From NCBI RefSeq assembly GCF_013375035.1, contig NZ_CP056032.1:1534001-1598000 (forward strand): 64,000 nucleotides of DNA, read 5' to 3'. This document shows positions 7,971 to 18,300 of the stretch, piece by piece (the first letter of the stretch is position 1; the number at the start of each line of letters is the position of its first letter). The notes under the pieces are model-generated. The model was not told where the DNA came from. It did no database searches and worked only from the letters and a program-made list of their open reading frames with translations. The translations under genes and the position numbers were made by a program. Source of the stretch: Spirosoma sp. KUDC1026. GTDB taxonomy: Bacteria > Bacteroidota > Bacteroidia > Cytophagales > Spirosomataceae.

Positions 7971-9287
7971 TCAAATAAACTGAACTACTGTTTCCAGGCT
8001 CATGCCCCGCGATCCTTTGATCAGGATGTGCGTATCAGTCATGGGATTGTCCATGACCCAGTTGTGCAGCGAGAATTTATCCGGGAAATAGTACGCTTTG
8101 GGCAGTGCACCAAGGGCGTGTTTCATGTCTTTTCCGGCCAGGACGACCAGGTCGAATTTACTTTCCGCAATCAGTTTGCCCAGCGCTTCGTGTTCGGCTT
8201 CGCTTTCGGGGCCGAGCTCGTACATATCACCCAAAATCACAACCTTGCGTTTGGCCGGCATGGCGGCAAACTGTCGAACGGCGGCCGCCATCGAACTGGG
8301 GTTGGCGTTATAGGCGTCCAGCAGGACGGTGTTGGTACCTTTATGGATAACCTGCGACCGGTTATTGGTCGGGTTATAGTCGGCAATGGCGCGATTCGTT
8401 TCTTCGGGCGTAACGCCGAAATACTGCCCAATGGCCATAGCCGCCAGCATGTTCTCGAAGTTGTACCGGCCCGGCATGTGCGTCGTTACCTCGCTTCCGT
8501 CAGCAGTTCGGTACACTACGGGCGACTCCTGCAGCAACTCGACCGGATCGCCGGGATAGAAGATTGCTTCGGCGAAGGTCGTTTCACTACGTAGCGTTTT
8601 CAGCCGTTCGCGGTACATGGCCGTCAGCACCGTATCGCGGGAGTTGATAAACACGGTTTGACCGTGCTGAGCCAGGTAATCATACAGTTCGCCTTTTCCT
8701 TTCCGAACGCCTTCAACCCCGCCAAAGCCTTCGAGGTGGGCTTTGCCAACGTTGGTGATCAGACCGTGGGTGGGCTGGGCAATGGAGCAGAGCAGAGCAA
8801 TTTCCTGCTGGTGGTTAGCGCCCATTTCCACAACCGCCATTTCGTACGGTTCCGGCTCGTCGGCCCGGATCGCCAGTAGCGTTAGTGGTACGCCGATGTG
8901 GTTATTCAGGTTGCCAATTGTCGCGTAGGTCCGGTACTCTTTCGACAGAACGGCCGCCATCAATTCTTTCGTAGTAGTCTTACCGTTCGAACCCGTTAGG
9001 GCAACTACCGGAAAGTTAAAGGTCCGGCGATGATACCGGGCCAGGTCCTGCAGGGCCAGTAGCCCATCGGTGACCAGCAGGCAGCGGGCATCGCGTTCGG
9101 CCACGGTTGGATCGTCGACCAGGGCGTACCGGGCTCCGGCGGCAATAGCCTGCTCGGCAAATTGATTCCCGTCAAAGTTGCCACCTTTCAGGGCTACAAA
9201 CAGGGAGTCCGCGGTAATTCGGCGCGTATCGGTCGATACGCTGCTGCATTCCAGAAATTTATGATACAGTTGTTCGGTTGACAGCAT
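7971..9287 (-). CDS. murF: UDP-N-acetylmuramoyl-tripeptide--D-alanyl-D-alanine ligase
   Basis: MurF is the last cytoplasmic Mur ligase. It joins D-Ala-D-Ala to the UDP-MurNAc tripeptide with ATP. The 438-residue sequence shows the N-terminal uridine-binding region (SSVSTDTRRITADSLFVAL), the ATP loop VALTGSNGKTTTKEL near residue 95, EMGANHQQEI near 152, the NVGKAHLEGFGG block, and the C-terminal DAYNANPSSM and LGDMYELG blocks. It is not embedded in the dcw cluster; neighbours are unrelated. It is divergent from the FG-GAP gene, with 99 bases between them. Confidence 0.97.
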   Translation of the reverse strand: MLSTEQLYHKFLECSSVSTDTRRITADSLFVALKGGNFDGNQFAEQAIAAGARYALVDDPTVAERDARCLLVTDGLLALQDLARYHRRTFNFPVVALTGSNGKTTTKELMAAVLSKEYRTYATIGNLNNHIGVPLTLLAIRADEPEPYEMAVVEMGANHQQEIALLCSIAQPTHGLITNVGKAHLEGFGGVEGVRKGKGELYDYLAQHGQTVFINSRDTVLTAMYRERLKTLRSETTFAEAIFYPGDPVELLQESPVVYRTADGSEVTTHMPGRYNFENMLAAMAIGQYFGVTPEETNRAIADYNPTNNRSQVIHKGTNTVLLDAYNANPSSMAAAVRQFAAMPAKRKVVILGDMYELGPESEAEHEALGKLIAESKFDLVVLAGKDMKHALGALPKAYYFPDKFSLHNWVMDNPMTDTHILIKGSRGMSLETVVQFI

Positions 9288-9386
9288 CAGAAACGGATAA
9301 CGTTCGTCGTTCTTTGGTAGCCAGCGTCAGCAAAGCACCCCCTGGTTCAGACCGGGCAGGATGCGGCTGGATTCGCTCAAAGATAC

Positions 9387-11606
9387 ATGAAAAAGCTATT
9401 TACGTTTTTGGCCTGTTTGCTGGCCGGCAGCATTCAGGCCCAAATATCCTTTCAGTACAGTCAGCAGCCCACCGTTACGGTAAACGGCCGGTCGTTGCTG
9501 AATCCGTGGGCGGGCGGGTTCAACGCAACACAGTACGCCACAATCCGTCTCAACAACGACAGCCGGGACGATCTGGTCGTATTCGACCGGATCAGCAGTA
9601 AAATCACGACGTTTGTTGCCATCGATAATCCATCGGGAAGTGGCATGGCCTGGCAATACGCGCCGGAGTATGAGCTGCTTTTTCCGCCGGTCTACAACTG
9701 GATCATCCTGGTCGATTACGACGGCGATGGGCGTAAAGACCTGTTTACGCATGGCTCGGGCAGTATTCGTTTGTTTCGGAATGAGCTGCAGAACGGGCAG
9801 ACGACGTTCCGCTCTGTGGCCGATCCAATCATTACCGAAGGCTTCAGCAGCCGACTTCCCCTCTACGCCAATAGTGACGACGTGCCTGCCATTCTGGATT
9901 TTGATGATGACGGCGATATCGATATTCTGGCGTTCGACCCGACGGGTAATCAGATTGCTTATAATCAGAACATGAGCGTTGAACGTACCGGTCAGAAAGG
10001 GCTGGATTTCAAGCGGGCTGGCGGTACCTGCTGGGGCCATTTCCACAAGGAGTTCTGCAACGATTTCACATTTGGGATTCAGTGCGAAACCGGCACCAAC
10101 CTGATTGATCCGAAACCGTCAGCGCCCAACGCCAGACCCCTGCATTCGGGCAACACGATCACCATTATCGATACCGACGGTGATGGAAAAAAAGACATGC
10201 TGTTCGGGTTCGTGACCTGTCCCAATATTGCCCGGTTGAAGAACGGGGGAACGAACGACGTCAATGCTAACTTTGTCAGCTTTGACAGTCTTTACCCGGC
10301 GCAGAACTCAATCCTGTTCCCGGAATTTCCATCGACCTCCTGGGAGGATGTGGATGGCGATGGCAAAAAAGATCTGCTGGCGTCACCCAACGTGAGCGAT
10401 GTGAGCAACCAGGCCTTTGACTTTACGAAATCAGGCTGGTATTACAAAAATGTCGGCACGAACGAGAAGCCCGATTTCCAACTGGTGCAGACCGATTTTC
10501 TCCAAAGCGACATGATCGACATCGGAGCCAATACGGCTCCGGCCCTGGCCGATCTCGACGGCGATGGCGACCTGGATATGCTGGTGGGGCACATGGGTGT
10601 GCAGACCGGCAGTGGTTTCCGGGCAAGTCTGTACTACTACGAAAACCGCGGGACAACCCAGAATCCGGCTTTCGCCCTTATCTCCACCGACTATCTGAAT
10701 CTGCAGTCACTTGGCCTGACCAGCCTGGTTCCTTCTTTTATCGATGTGGACAACAATGGCAGTCTTGATCTGCTGCTGAAAGGAACAGGAACCGGGCAGA
10801 AACTTAATATACGGGTTTTTGTCAATGCGGCTGCCCGGGGGGCAGCCGTACAGTACGATCTGGCTAAAGCTGCTGCCTGGACACTTCCCGCCGAAATAGG
10901 AGCAGGCAATTTGATTGCGTTTACCGACATTGATCTGGACGGTAAAGTCGATATGCTGGTGAGTGCAGATAATTACGGGGCCGTGAGCTATTACCGCAAT
11001 ACGGGCTCGGCCAGCAGTCCGACCTTTCAGTTGCAGACCCAGGCGTATGGAGGCTTTTCAATCGGTACGGCCTACCTCGGTCTGCGTTCGCTGGTGGTTA
11101 CCGACCTGAATGGCGATCAGAAACGGGAGCTTATTTCGGCCACTGCTTCCGGCCAGGTTCGGGTGTATCAACTCCCGGACCAGCCAACGCAAACGGCCGT
11201 GTTGCTGGATTCGCTGAAAGGAATGCCGGGCGAAAATCTGATTGCCAGTGTGGGCGATCTGGACGGCGACCAACTACCCGATCTCATGCTGGGCACGGTA
11301 TCAGGCGGGCTGCGTTACCTGAAAAATACCTCGCAGAAAGTAATCGTTACAGGCACGACCGAAGAGGTAACCAGTCCCTGGGCGTACCCCAACCCGACTG
11401 ATCGCTTTCTGACGGTTCGTCCAGCCTACCCCGGACGCGTTGAATTACTGTCACTATCCGGGCAGGTGATTCTGCCGGAACAGTACGTTCCGGCTAATGT
11501 TGAAACGACGCTGGATCTGGGTAACCTGACCGACGGTACGTATCTGCTCAGGTTAACGGGCGACAATCGACCCGTTCTGGTCCAGAAAGTTGTCGTCTGG
11601 AAGTAG
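9387..11606 (+). CDS. Secreted FG-GAP/VCBS repeat protein with T9SS type A sorting domain
   Basis: A 739-residue protein with a signal peptide (KLFTFLACLLAGSIQAQ). The body holds repeated FG-GAP/VCBS calcium-binding loops such as DYDGDGRKDLF, DFDDDGDIDIL, DTDGDGKKDML, DVDGDGKKDLL and DLDGDGDLDML, implying a beta-propeller. The last about 80 residues form a type IX secretion C-terminal domain: PNPTDRFLTV, LLSLSGQV, LDLGNLTDGTYLLRL, ending LVQKVVVWK. It is therefore likely exported through the outer membrane by the T9SS (SprA is encoded 4 kb downstream) and attached to the surface or released. Its last 30 bases are repeated after the next gene. Confidence 0.93.
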   Translation: MKKLFTFLACLLAGSIQAQISFQYSQQPTVTVNGRSLLNPWAGGFNATQYATIRLNNDSRDDLVVFDRISSKITTFVAIDNPSGSGMAWQYAPEYELLFPPVYNWIILVDYDGDGRKDLFTHGSGSIRLFRNELQNGQTTFRSVADPIITEGFSSRLPLYANSDDVPAILDFDDDGDIDILAFDPTGNQIAYNQNMSVERTGQKGLDFKRAGGTCWGHFHKEFCNDFTFGIQCETGTNLIDPKPSAPNARPLHSGNTITIIDTDGDGKKDMLFGFVTCPNIARLKNGGTNDVNANFVSFDSLYPAQNSILFPEFPSTSWEDVDGDGKKDLLASPNVSDVSNQAFDFTKSGWYYKNVGTNEKPDFQLVQTDFLQSDMIDIGANTAPALADLDGDGDLDMLVGHMGVQTGSGFRASLYYYENRGTTQNPAFALISTDYLNLQSLGLTSLVPSFIDVDNNGSLDLLLKGTGTGQKLNIRVFVNAAARGAAVQYDLAKAAAWTLPAEIGAGNLIAFTDIDLDGKVDMLVSADNYGAVSYYRNTGSASSPTFQLQTQAYGGFSIGTAYLGLRSLVVTDLNGDQKRELISATASGQVRVYQLPDQPTQTAVLLDSLKGMPGENLIASVGDLDGDQLPDLMLGTVSGGLRYLKNTSQKVIVTGTTEEVTSPWAYPNPTDRFLTVRPAYPGRVELLSLSGQVILPEQYVPANVETTLDLGNLTDGTYLLRLTGDNRPVLVQKVVVWK
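11577..11606 (+). repeat. 30-bp direct repeat, copy 1 (T9SS tail LVQKVVVWK)
   Basis: These bases encode the last nine residues and stop of the FG-GAP protein. The copy at 12788-12817 differs at only two positions, both synonymous third-position changes. Confidence 0.85.
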
Positions 11607-11703
11607 TGATTCTTCATTGGTATACTTTTATCGGTTATAATACCGACGAATTTCTGGTTTCTCAAAGCAGACCACACTCTTCCACAATGAATTCGTGTTA
11701 CGA

Positions 11704-12705
11704 ATGACGATCAATACAAAGCTTTACGCTACGCTCATTGCTCTACTTTCCGTCTTGGGTTTGCAGGCTTGTCGGCAGGATAAAGACCTCGATCCTGCTG
11801 ACGAATCAGTCACTGTAGAAACCTTCCTACCGGCAAATCTTGGGATAGGCCTGGCTGTTGATGCGGCAGATAACTTGTATATAGCTGACCCAAACAAACA
11901 GATCATTCGCAGAGTCACGCCAGCCAAAGAGATCAGCGTATTTGCTGGTACCGGGGAAGTCGGTCTGGTCGACGGAAAAGCGTCGAGCGCCAGCTTCTAT
12001 TTTCCTAATGCGATGACCTTTGATGGATTAGGAAACTTATACGTGGCTCAAAAGTGGGCAGTACGTAAAATTACGCCATCAGGTATCGTTAGTACTATTG
12101 CTGGTAAAGCTCCTAGCTGGCTCAACTCCACTCACCCAGACTCCGCGCTTTTTGGTGACAGCCCATCATTGCTGGTTGATCGATCCGGAAATCTTCTTGT
12201 TGCAGACAACTCCTATTATCGTCGCATTCTGAAAATAACTCCCCAGCAGACGATAAGCGCATTGCTAGGGCGACCATTTGGGCCGTCGCAGCAAAGCGGT
12301 CAGTATTCTTCGGCAGAACCAGTCAATTATCCTAAGGGGCTTGCGTTCGATTCCAAAGGAAACCTGTTTATCGCCGATCATATCTACGGAATTTTAAAAA
12401 TGACTCCTCAGGGGAGAATTACCAGGTTTGCTGGCGGTGGAACACGAGGGCATGAGGATGGGCCTGGAACAACAGCCTTATTCGGTGAGATCAATTGCTT
12501 GGCCATCGATAAGCGAGATAATCTATACGTTGGCGATGATCGGTATCTTCGAAAGATATCTCCAGATGGTATAGTCAGCACAGTAACTGGTGATGGTATC
12601 GGCCGGGAAGCACAGTTTACGATCCCTTATAGTTTGGTTTTCGATTCTAAAGGAAATCTGTTCGTTGGTAACATGGCTGGTATTCTTAAAATTACGTTTA
12701 ACTGA
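11704..12705 (+). CDS. NHL-repeat lipoprotein
   Basis: A 333-residue protein from the ATG at 11704 (a GTG at 11695 is also in frame). A lipoprotein signal ends at LSVLGLQAC (Cys near 23). The rest is a series of NHL propeller blades with the pattern AFDSKGNLFIADHIYG, AIDKRDNLYVGDD and VFDSKGNLFVGN, each followed by a V/ITPxG-type strand. NHL lipoproteins are common in Bacteroidota and are of mostly unknown function. Codon use looks more A/T-rich at third positions than in the flanking genes, and the gene is bracketed by a 30-bp repeat of the preceding gene's tail, so it may have arrived by insertion. Confidence 0.85.
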   Translation: MTINTKLYATLIALLSVLGLQACRQDKDLDPADESVTVETFLPANLGIGLAVDAADNLYIADPNKQIIRRVTPAKEISVFAGTGEVGLVDGKASSASFYFPNAMTFDGLGNLYVAQKWAVRKITPSGIVSTIAGKAPSWLNSTHPDSALFGDSPSLLVDRSGNLLVADNSYYRRILKITPQQTISALLGRPFGPSQQSGQYSSAEPVNYPKGLAFDSKGNLFIADHIYGILKMTPQGRITRFAGGGTRGHEDGPGTTALFGEINCLAIDKRDNLYVGDDRYLRKISPDGIVSTVTGDGIGREAQFTIPYSLVFDSKGNLFVGNMAGILKITFN

Positions 12706-12934
12706 ACGAGTGAGGATTAAACTACTGCCGGTATTAACGAGGAGTAGGCTGTCAGAACTTGTTCGAATACATGACTGTGAATGCAACCTGGTCCAGAAAG
12801 TTGTTGTCTGGAAATAGCTAAAACTCTTTTGGATCGACCGAGTTAGAGATACATGACAGCCTGCCAGGCCCAGAAACGCCTGTGGGCTGACTACTGTCGA
12901 ATCACTAATCCCGGCGGGAAACCGCAGATACGTT
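12706..12934. other. Intergenic region after the NHL gene
   Basis: Besides the orphan T9SS tail at 12788-12817, it holds an imperfect hairpin near 12855-12890 that may end transcription. No other gene is supported. Confidence 0.4.
12788..12817 (+). pseudogene. Stranded T9SS sorting-domain tail (30-bp direct repeat, copy 2)
   Basis: The bases would encode LVQKVVVWK and a stop, identical at protein level to the end of the FG-GAP protein. The upstream codons do not resemble a sorting domain. It is thus an orphan gene end or the right border of an inserted segment. Confidence 0.6.
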
Positions 12935-13297
12935 ATGGAAAATGTAAATAACTCCGATCAGCAGCGCGTCGATCAGAATTCCGGTGGTCCACTGGAAGGT
13001 ATGTCGCCCCAGAACACGAATATGCCCGAAAACAACGACGAAGCGGGCAACATCGTTTATGCGGGATTGGGCGTGAATAACGAACCCGATAACTACAATC
13101 CCGGCGACGAAGAAGCGTCTGATACGTTACTGTACACCGATACGTTAACGGCGAAGCACGCAACCGATGAAGTATCGAACGGTGAAGATATGGACGCCCT
13201 GCCCGAAGACTTGCTGGAAGACCTTTCCGACGATGAACTGGACGCTGAAATAACCGAGCTATCAGAAGAAGAAAACGAAAGTAACGAGCGTTACTAA
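12935..13297 (+). CDS. Acidic hypothetical protein
   Basis: A 120-residue protein with no signal peptide and no hydrophobic segment. It is very rich in Asp, Glu and Asn, and the C-terminal half is strongly acidic (LPEDLLEDLSDDELDAEI). It is probably disordered and cytosolic. The family is not recognised. The ATG at 12935 is the only good start, and the gene is followed by a strong terminator hairpin, which supports it as a real unit. Codon use matches the GC-rich neighbours. Confidence 0.65.
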   Translation: MENVNNSDQQRVDQNSGGPLEGMSPQNTNMPENNDEAGNIVYAGLGVNNEPDNYNPGDEEASDTLLYTDTLTAKHATDEVSNGEDMDALPEDLLEDLSDDELDAEITELSEEENESNERY

Positions 13298-13303
13298 GTC
13301 CGT

Positions 13304-13361
13304 TTTTGGACAGGATTGACAGGTTTTTGATTCAATAAAAATCTGTTAATCCTGTCCAAAA
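13304..13361. terminator. Large bidirectional hairpin terminator with an extra half-arm
   Basis: An imperfect inverted repeat of about 25 bp (13304-13328 and 13337-13361; core GGACAGGATT/AATCCTGTCC) with an AT-rich loop lies between the convergent acidic-protein gene and histidine kinase. A third partial copy (ATCCTGTCCAAA, from about 13373) could pair with the same left arm, allowing alternative hairpins. Confidence 0.8.
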
Positions 13362-13392
13362 TTTTCTTTTATATCCTGTCCAAAAAAACCTT

Positions 13393-14961
13393 TTAATAAA
13401 CGGGCAGCCAGGCCGTGAATACAGAACCTTTGCCGGGTTCTGAACGGGCTGTCAGCGTACCACCGTGATTTTCGGCCACCCGTCGGGCAATGGCCAGTCC
13501 AATACCGGTACCATCATACTGGTTCCGGCTGTGCAACTGCTGAAAAATTGTGAAGATCCGGTCCAGGTATTTCTCGTTGAACCCAATCCCGGTGTCTTCA
13601 ATCGAAACGGCGACGAACGGTTGCTGGCTTTTTTGTAACGCCGTAGGGACACTGTCGGAAGCTATAAGTTCGGCCGAAATGATAATTCGCGGAGACTGTC
13701 CGGTTTTATGAAACTTGAGCGCATTACTCAGCAGACAGAAAAATAATTGCTGTAACTGAAGGGCATCGCCCGATACAGCAGGCAACAGTTCTACGTTAAT
13801 AACAGCGTCGGTTTTGTCAATCAATGGCTGCAGATCTTTCAGGGCTTTTTGCAGAACAGAGCTGAGCGGCACCCGGTCGAAGCCCTTAGGCTGAGCGGTC
13901 AGTCGGGAGTAGGTGAGCAGATCTTTGACCAACTCCTGCATCCGCTGGGCCGATTTCTGCATTCGCGCTACAACATCCCGCACCGTTTCGTCGGTATCCT
14001 GGCTGAGCCGCTCGTTCAGAAAGCCCCCCAGAGCCGTGATTTTGCGTAAAGGCTCCTGGAGGTCATGGCTGGCTACGTACGCAAACTGATTCAGGTTGTG
14101 GTTAGTCTGCTTCAGCTTGTGGATGGTCTGCTCCAGTTCCTGCTGGGTCAGTTTGAGGTCCGAAATGTCCAGAAACGTCAGAATTAGTCCGTCGCCCAGC
14201 TTTCGGGCGGACCCCCAGAACCAGCCGTCGATCCCATCGTGCGGGTAATACAAGTCGTACACAAGCGGCTCTCCGCTGTTGACAACGGCTACGTACTGGT
14301 CAAAAATAGATTGCTGCTGAGCACGTGGACCCGAAAACGTAACCTGTCGGCTTGCCGGGTAGGTCTCCAGAAAAGAAGCGCCCTTGAGCTGGGGGCTTGC
14401 TTTACTGTTGAGCGTAGCGGCTGCCGGATTAGCCAGAATGATCCGGAAATCAACCAACTGATGACTGGCATTGCGTATACTTTCCAGGACCAGGATACCA
14501 TTCAGTGAATTACTGACAATCTGCTGGAGTAGTTCTGCCTGTTTTTGCTGAGCCAGTAAACGGGCTTTCTGGTCACTAACCTCCGTGAGCGAGATAATGA
14601 CGCCCTCATTCTCCCAGTGGCTGATCGTCAGATCGAACCAATGAGACTGGCCCGATTCAGCTGTGCAGTGAATCTCCTGCTGGTAAGGCTGTTGCGTATA
14701 AACAACATCCGCTGCCCACTGCCAGATTCCGCTGGCCGACTGACCCGGAAAGAGCTCTGATACCAGCTGGCCACGAACGGTATCAGTGGGTTTGTTAATA
14801 AACGTGTCGTACCGTGGATTGGTCAGCAAAAACCGAAAGTCGATAACAGTTCCGTCCTGATTATGAACCGCCTGGCAGAGCGCAATCGCATTAACTGCGT
14901 GCCGAAGGGCAGTTTCGTAGAAGGCCAGCATCGAGGGGGGTGCGGAAGAAACGGCATGCAT
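13393..14961 (-). CDS. Cytoplasmic PAS-domain sensor histidine kinase
   Basis: A 522-residue histidine kinase without transmembrane segments. Two PAS-like sensor regions (about residues 15-135 and 145-275) are followed by a short coiled coil (LEQTIHKLKQTNHNLNQF). The phosphoacceptor H-box is ASHDLQEPLRK near residue 300, and the ATPase domain shows the N box (LLSNALKFHK), G1 (EDTGIGF), and G2 (YDGTGIGLAIARRVAENHGG). The architecture resembles phytochrome-like or bacteroidetal orphan kinases. No response regulator is adjacent. It is convergent with the acidic protein and divergent from sprA. Confidence 0.92.
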   Translation of the reverse strand: MHAVSSAPPSMLAFYETALRHAVNAIALCQAVHNQDGTVIDFRFLLTNPRYDTFINKPTDTVRGQLVSELFPGQSASGIWQWAADVVYTQQPYQQEIHCTAESGQSHWFDLTISHWENEGVIISLTEVSDQKARLLAQQKQAELLQQIVSNSLNGILVLESIRNASHQLVDFRIILANPAAATLNSKASPQLKGASFLETYPASRQVTFSGPRAQQQSIFDQYVAVVNSGEPLVYDLYYPHDGIDGWFWGSARKLGDGLILTFLDISDLKLTQQELEQTIHKLKQTNHNLNQFAYVASHDLQEPLRKITALGGFLNERLSQDTDETVRDVVARMQKSAQRMQELVKDLLTYSRLTAQPKGFDRVPLSSVLQKALKDLQPLIDKTDAVINVELLPAVSGDALQLQQLFFCLLSNALKFHKTGQSPRIIISAELIASDSVPTALQKSQQPFVAVSIEDTGIGFNEKYLDRIFTIFQQLHSRNQYDGTGIGLAIARRVAENHGGTLTARSEPGKGSVFTAWLPVY

Positions 14962-15313
14962 GCTGCCAGGAAGGAAAAGTTGTTACGGTATGCTGCGTAC
15001 ACCGGACTGTGCACGGGTCGACCATAAAAGTAACAAAAAAATGACACCTCTCCGTCAGGAAACGATAAAATAGGAAAAAAACGCAGCAGGCTAGTAAATA
15101 GTAAAAGAACGGGCAGTACGCTTACTAGATTTGATTTGTCGGGATTTATTCTGTCTGTAGTTTTACAAATTAAACGGCCATTAAATAACCCGTATGCGGA
15201 CCATTAAGAAGCTTTTAAAAAATCTACTCCATTGGCAGACGATTGGCCCGATTTTGGCCGTTTGAAAGAAGTACACACCGTACGATACAGTTTTTGAACT
15301 TTTCAGACGATCA
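14962..15313. other. Divergent intergenic region between histidine kinase and sprA
   Basis: 352 bases hold the start regions of both genes. Apart from a candidate sprA promoter at 15135-15165 I see no gene, repeat or strong hairpin here. Confidence 0.5.
15135..15165 (+). promoter_or_regulatory. Candidate bacteroidetal promoter for sprA
   Basis: TTTG at 15135-15138 is followed after 19 bases by TAGTTTTA (15158-15165), one mismatch from TAnnTTTG. It would give a leader of roughly 140 bases. Confidence 0.35.
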
Positions 15314-18300
15314 ATGGTGAACCATTACTCTGTTCACACTACCCATATAATCCACAAATCATTCCTGCTTAACCGATTGACGTTCAGGTCGAACGCTTGG
15401 TTAATTCTGGGATGCTGGGTATGCCTGGGACTAGGTATGGGCTTCGGGCAGGGACAACCTACCCGCCAACCCGGTCGCCGGCAGAACAACCGGCCTGTAT
15501 CGGCCGACTCGGCCCGGGCCGAAGCGCGTCGGCGGGCAACCATGCGGGCCGATTCTATCAAACAGGTTATTCAGGAACGTAACGACAGCATTCGGGCGGC
15601 CCGTAGTGCTGGTCGTCGCCCAACCGTAAACTGGCCCGACCGACGAGCTACCCGCTTTTCCGAGCGTTCGTCTACTTCTCCGTTTATTCTCCGTGATCCA
15701 AAGGGAGTAACCACCGACTTCAGCCTGTCGCCCGGCGGACAGATTGCGGTAACTGAACGGGTTCGCTCCGGGGTGTCGCTGTCAGGCCCGCCAACGCCGA
15801 ACAACGTAGCGGGCCGGTCGTCAACACCTGCCAGCGCTACAGCAACGCCGGGAGTTGCTACGCCCACCAGTACAACCGGAACGTTACCGCCATCGCAGTA
15901 CGGATTGCCGTACCGGCCGGGCGAAACGATTCCGTTTTCGACCTACAATCAGTTGCAGAACCAGCGCGTGGAGCGGAGTCTCTGGCGCGAATACGGTAGC
16001 CGGAGTGATGGACAAAGTGCGCTGAGCGGGCGGGGACTGATCCCAAAACTGGAACTGCCGCCTATTATCGACCGCCTTTTTGGCGGTAGCGAAGTCAATT
16101 TCAAGCCAAACGGTTTCGTTACGCTCGACTTTGGTTATCTCTATCAGTTCATTGATAATCCAGTCATTCCTGTACGGCAGCGCCGGAATGGCAACTTTAT
16201 TTTCAATGAACAGATCAGCATCAACTTCAACGGGAAGGTCGGTGAGAACCTGGGCGTTTTAGCCAACTTCGACACCAAAGCGGCTTTCAACTTCGAAAAT
16301 GCGCTGAAAGTCAATTACCGGCCCAGTGGCGGGTTACCAGCCATTCCGGGACTGCCAGGACTACCTAACGCTCCGGCCGCGCCAACCTTGCCAACTCTGC
16401 CGGGTGCGACCGGTTCCATTCCTGGTTTTACGCCCCAGAACGAAAACATCATCCAGGGACTCGAGGTCGGAAACATCAGCTGGGCCGTTAACAGCCAGTT
16501 AATTCCGGGCGTACAGAATCTGTTCGGGGTAAAAACGCAGCTGCGTTTCGGTAAACTCTACGCTACGGTGGTTGCTTCCCAGCAGCGGTCGCGGAAGAAC
16601 GAGATCGTCCTGCAGGGAGGGTCGTCGAGTCGGCCGTTCGAGGTACGCGCCGATCAGTACGATGAAAACCGCCACTTCTTCCTGTCGCAGTTTTTCCGGA
16701 ATATCTACGAATCGTCGCTGCGGACATTACCGCAAGTGACGTCGGGCGTTAACGTAACGCGTGTTGAGGTGTACGTCACCAACCGGACGAATACCACCTC
16801 GACCCTGCGTAACCTGGCCGGTTTTCAGGATCTGGGCGAGGGCGTTCCCTACCGCCAGAATAATCCGAACGTACAACCGTTTGCGGGGAGCCCCCGCTCG
16901 GCCGCCGACAACCAAGCCAATGGGCTATTCCGGGCGCTGACGGCGAACGCCAGCAACCCGTTCCGGCAGATCGACCAGACCAACGAGGTACTGGTAAGCA
17001 CGTTCGGCCTCGAAAAAGGCACTGACTTCGACGTATTGCGTGGCGCCAAGCGGCTGACCGACGCCGAATTTAAACTGCAGCCCGATCTGGGGTATATTTC
17101 ACTGGTAACGCCCCTGCGGAACGACGAGGTGCTGGCCGTTTCCTACGAATACACGTATCAGGGACGGCGGTACAAGGTAGGGGAGCTGACCGAAGATTAC
17201 CAGGCGCGGGCCAACGATGAGGTGCTGGTGCTGAAGCTGCTCAAATCGGCGACGCTGCGTAATAACCTGCAGTTACCGATGTGGGACCTGATGATGAAAA
17301 ACATCTACTCACTGGGTTCATCCAGCCTGACCCGGCAGGGCTTCCAGTTACGTATCATCTACAAAGACGACCAGACGGGTATTGATAATCCGGTGCTGCA
17401 GGAAGGAACGCAGATTCAGAACCGGCCGCTGGTACAGGTCTTTGGTATGGACCGGCTCAACCAGCAGCTCGACGCCCAACCCGATGGAAACTTCGATTAT
17501 GTCGAAAATTACACGGTCGACACCCGGTACGGAAAAATTATCTTCCCGACGCTGGAGCCTTTTGGCTCCTATCTGAACCAGCAGTTTCTGCCCAGCGAAG
17601 ATAACCTGCGGACGAAGTACGTGTTCAACGAGTTGTACGACCGAACCCTGGCCGACGCGCAGCAGATTGCGAACAAGAACAAGTTCTTTCTGCGGGGCGC
17701 GTATCTGGCGGGTAATGGCGTCGAAGTATCGCTGCCGCCCGGCGTAAGCGAAACCTCCGTCTTGGTAACTGCTGGCGGAGTGCCCCTGGTAGCCGGCCAG
17801 GACTACGTACTGGAAGCGCAGATTGGCCGGTTGCGGATCACGAACGCCAACGTAACGAACTCGGGTCGGGAGATTCGGATCAGCTACGAGCAGCCTGATC
17901 TGTTTCAGAACCAGATCCGTTCGCTGATTGGTACGCGGCTGGATTATAACCTGAGCAGAGACGTGAGCTTTGGTCTGACCGCCATGCACATGCGCGAAAC
18001 GCCCGCTGGGTATATCACCCGCGTGGCGCTGGGCAACGAACCGGTTAACAACACCATTCTGGGTTTGCACGCCAACATCCGCAAGGACTCGCCTGGTTTG
18101 ACTCGCCTGCTGGATCGCCTGCCATTTGTGCAGACAAAAGAACTGTCGACAGTACAGGCTAACTTAGAAGTGGCCCAACTACTGCCCGGTACAAATCAGC
18201 AAGCAAATAACGAAAGCTACCTGGACGACTTCGAGGCCACCCGGACCATCTTTGACCTGACCCGCCAACCAACCCGCTGGCGGTTGGGGGCCACCCCTCA

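Noticed and set aside
8028-8594. Long open frame antisense to murF
   Set aside because: It is a shadow of the GC-rich coding strand, with no family features; murF is certain here.
9378-9385. TAnnTTTG match on the minus strand upstream of murF
   Set aside because: The -7 motif is exact but there is no -33 element and it lies about 90 bases from murF, so I left it out.
12853-12951. 32-codon frame starting with ATG before the acidic-protein gene
   Set aside because: It overlaps the next gene and an imperfect hairpin, and nothing supports translation.
17348-18070. 240-codon open frame antisense to sprA
   Set aside because: It lacks motifs and lies wholly within sprA; several such shadows occur in this gene.
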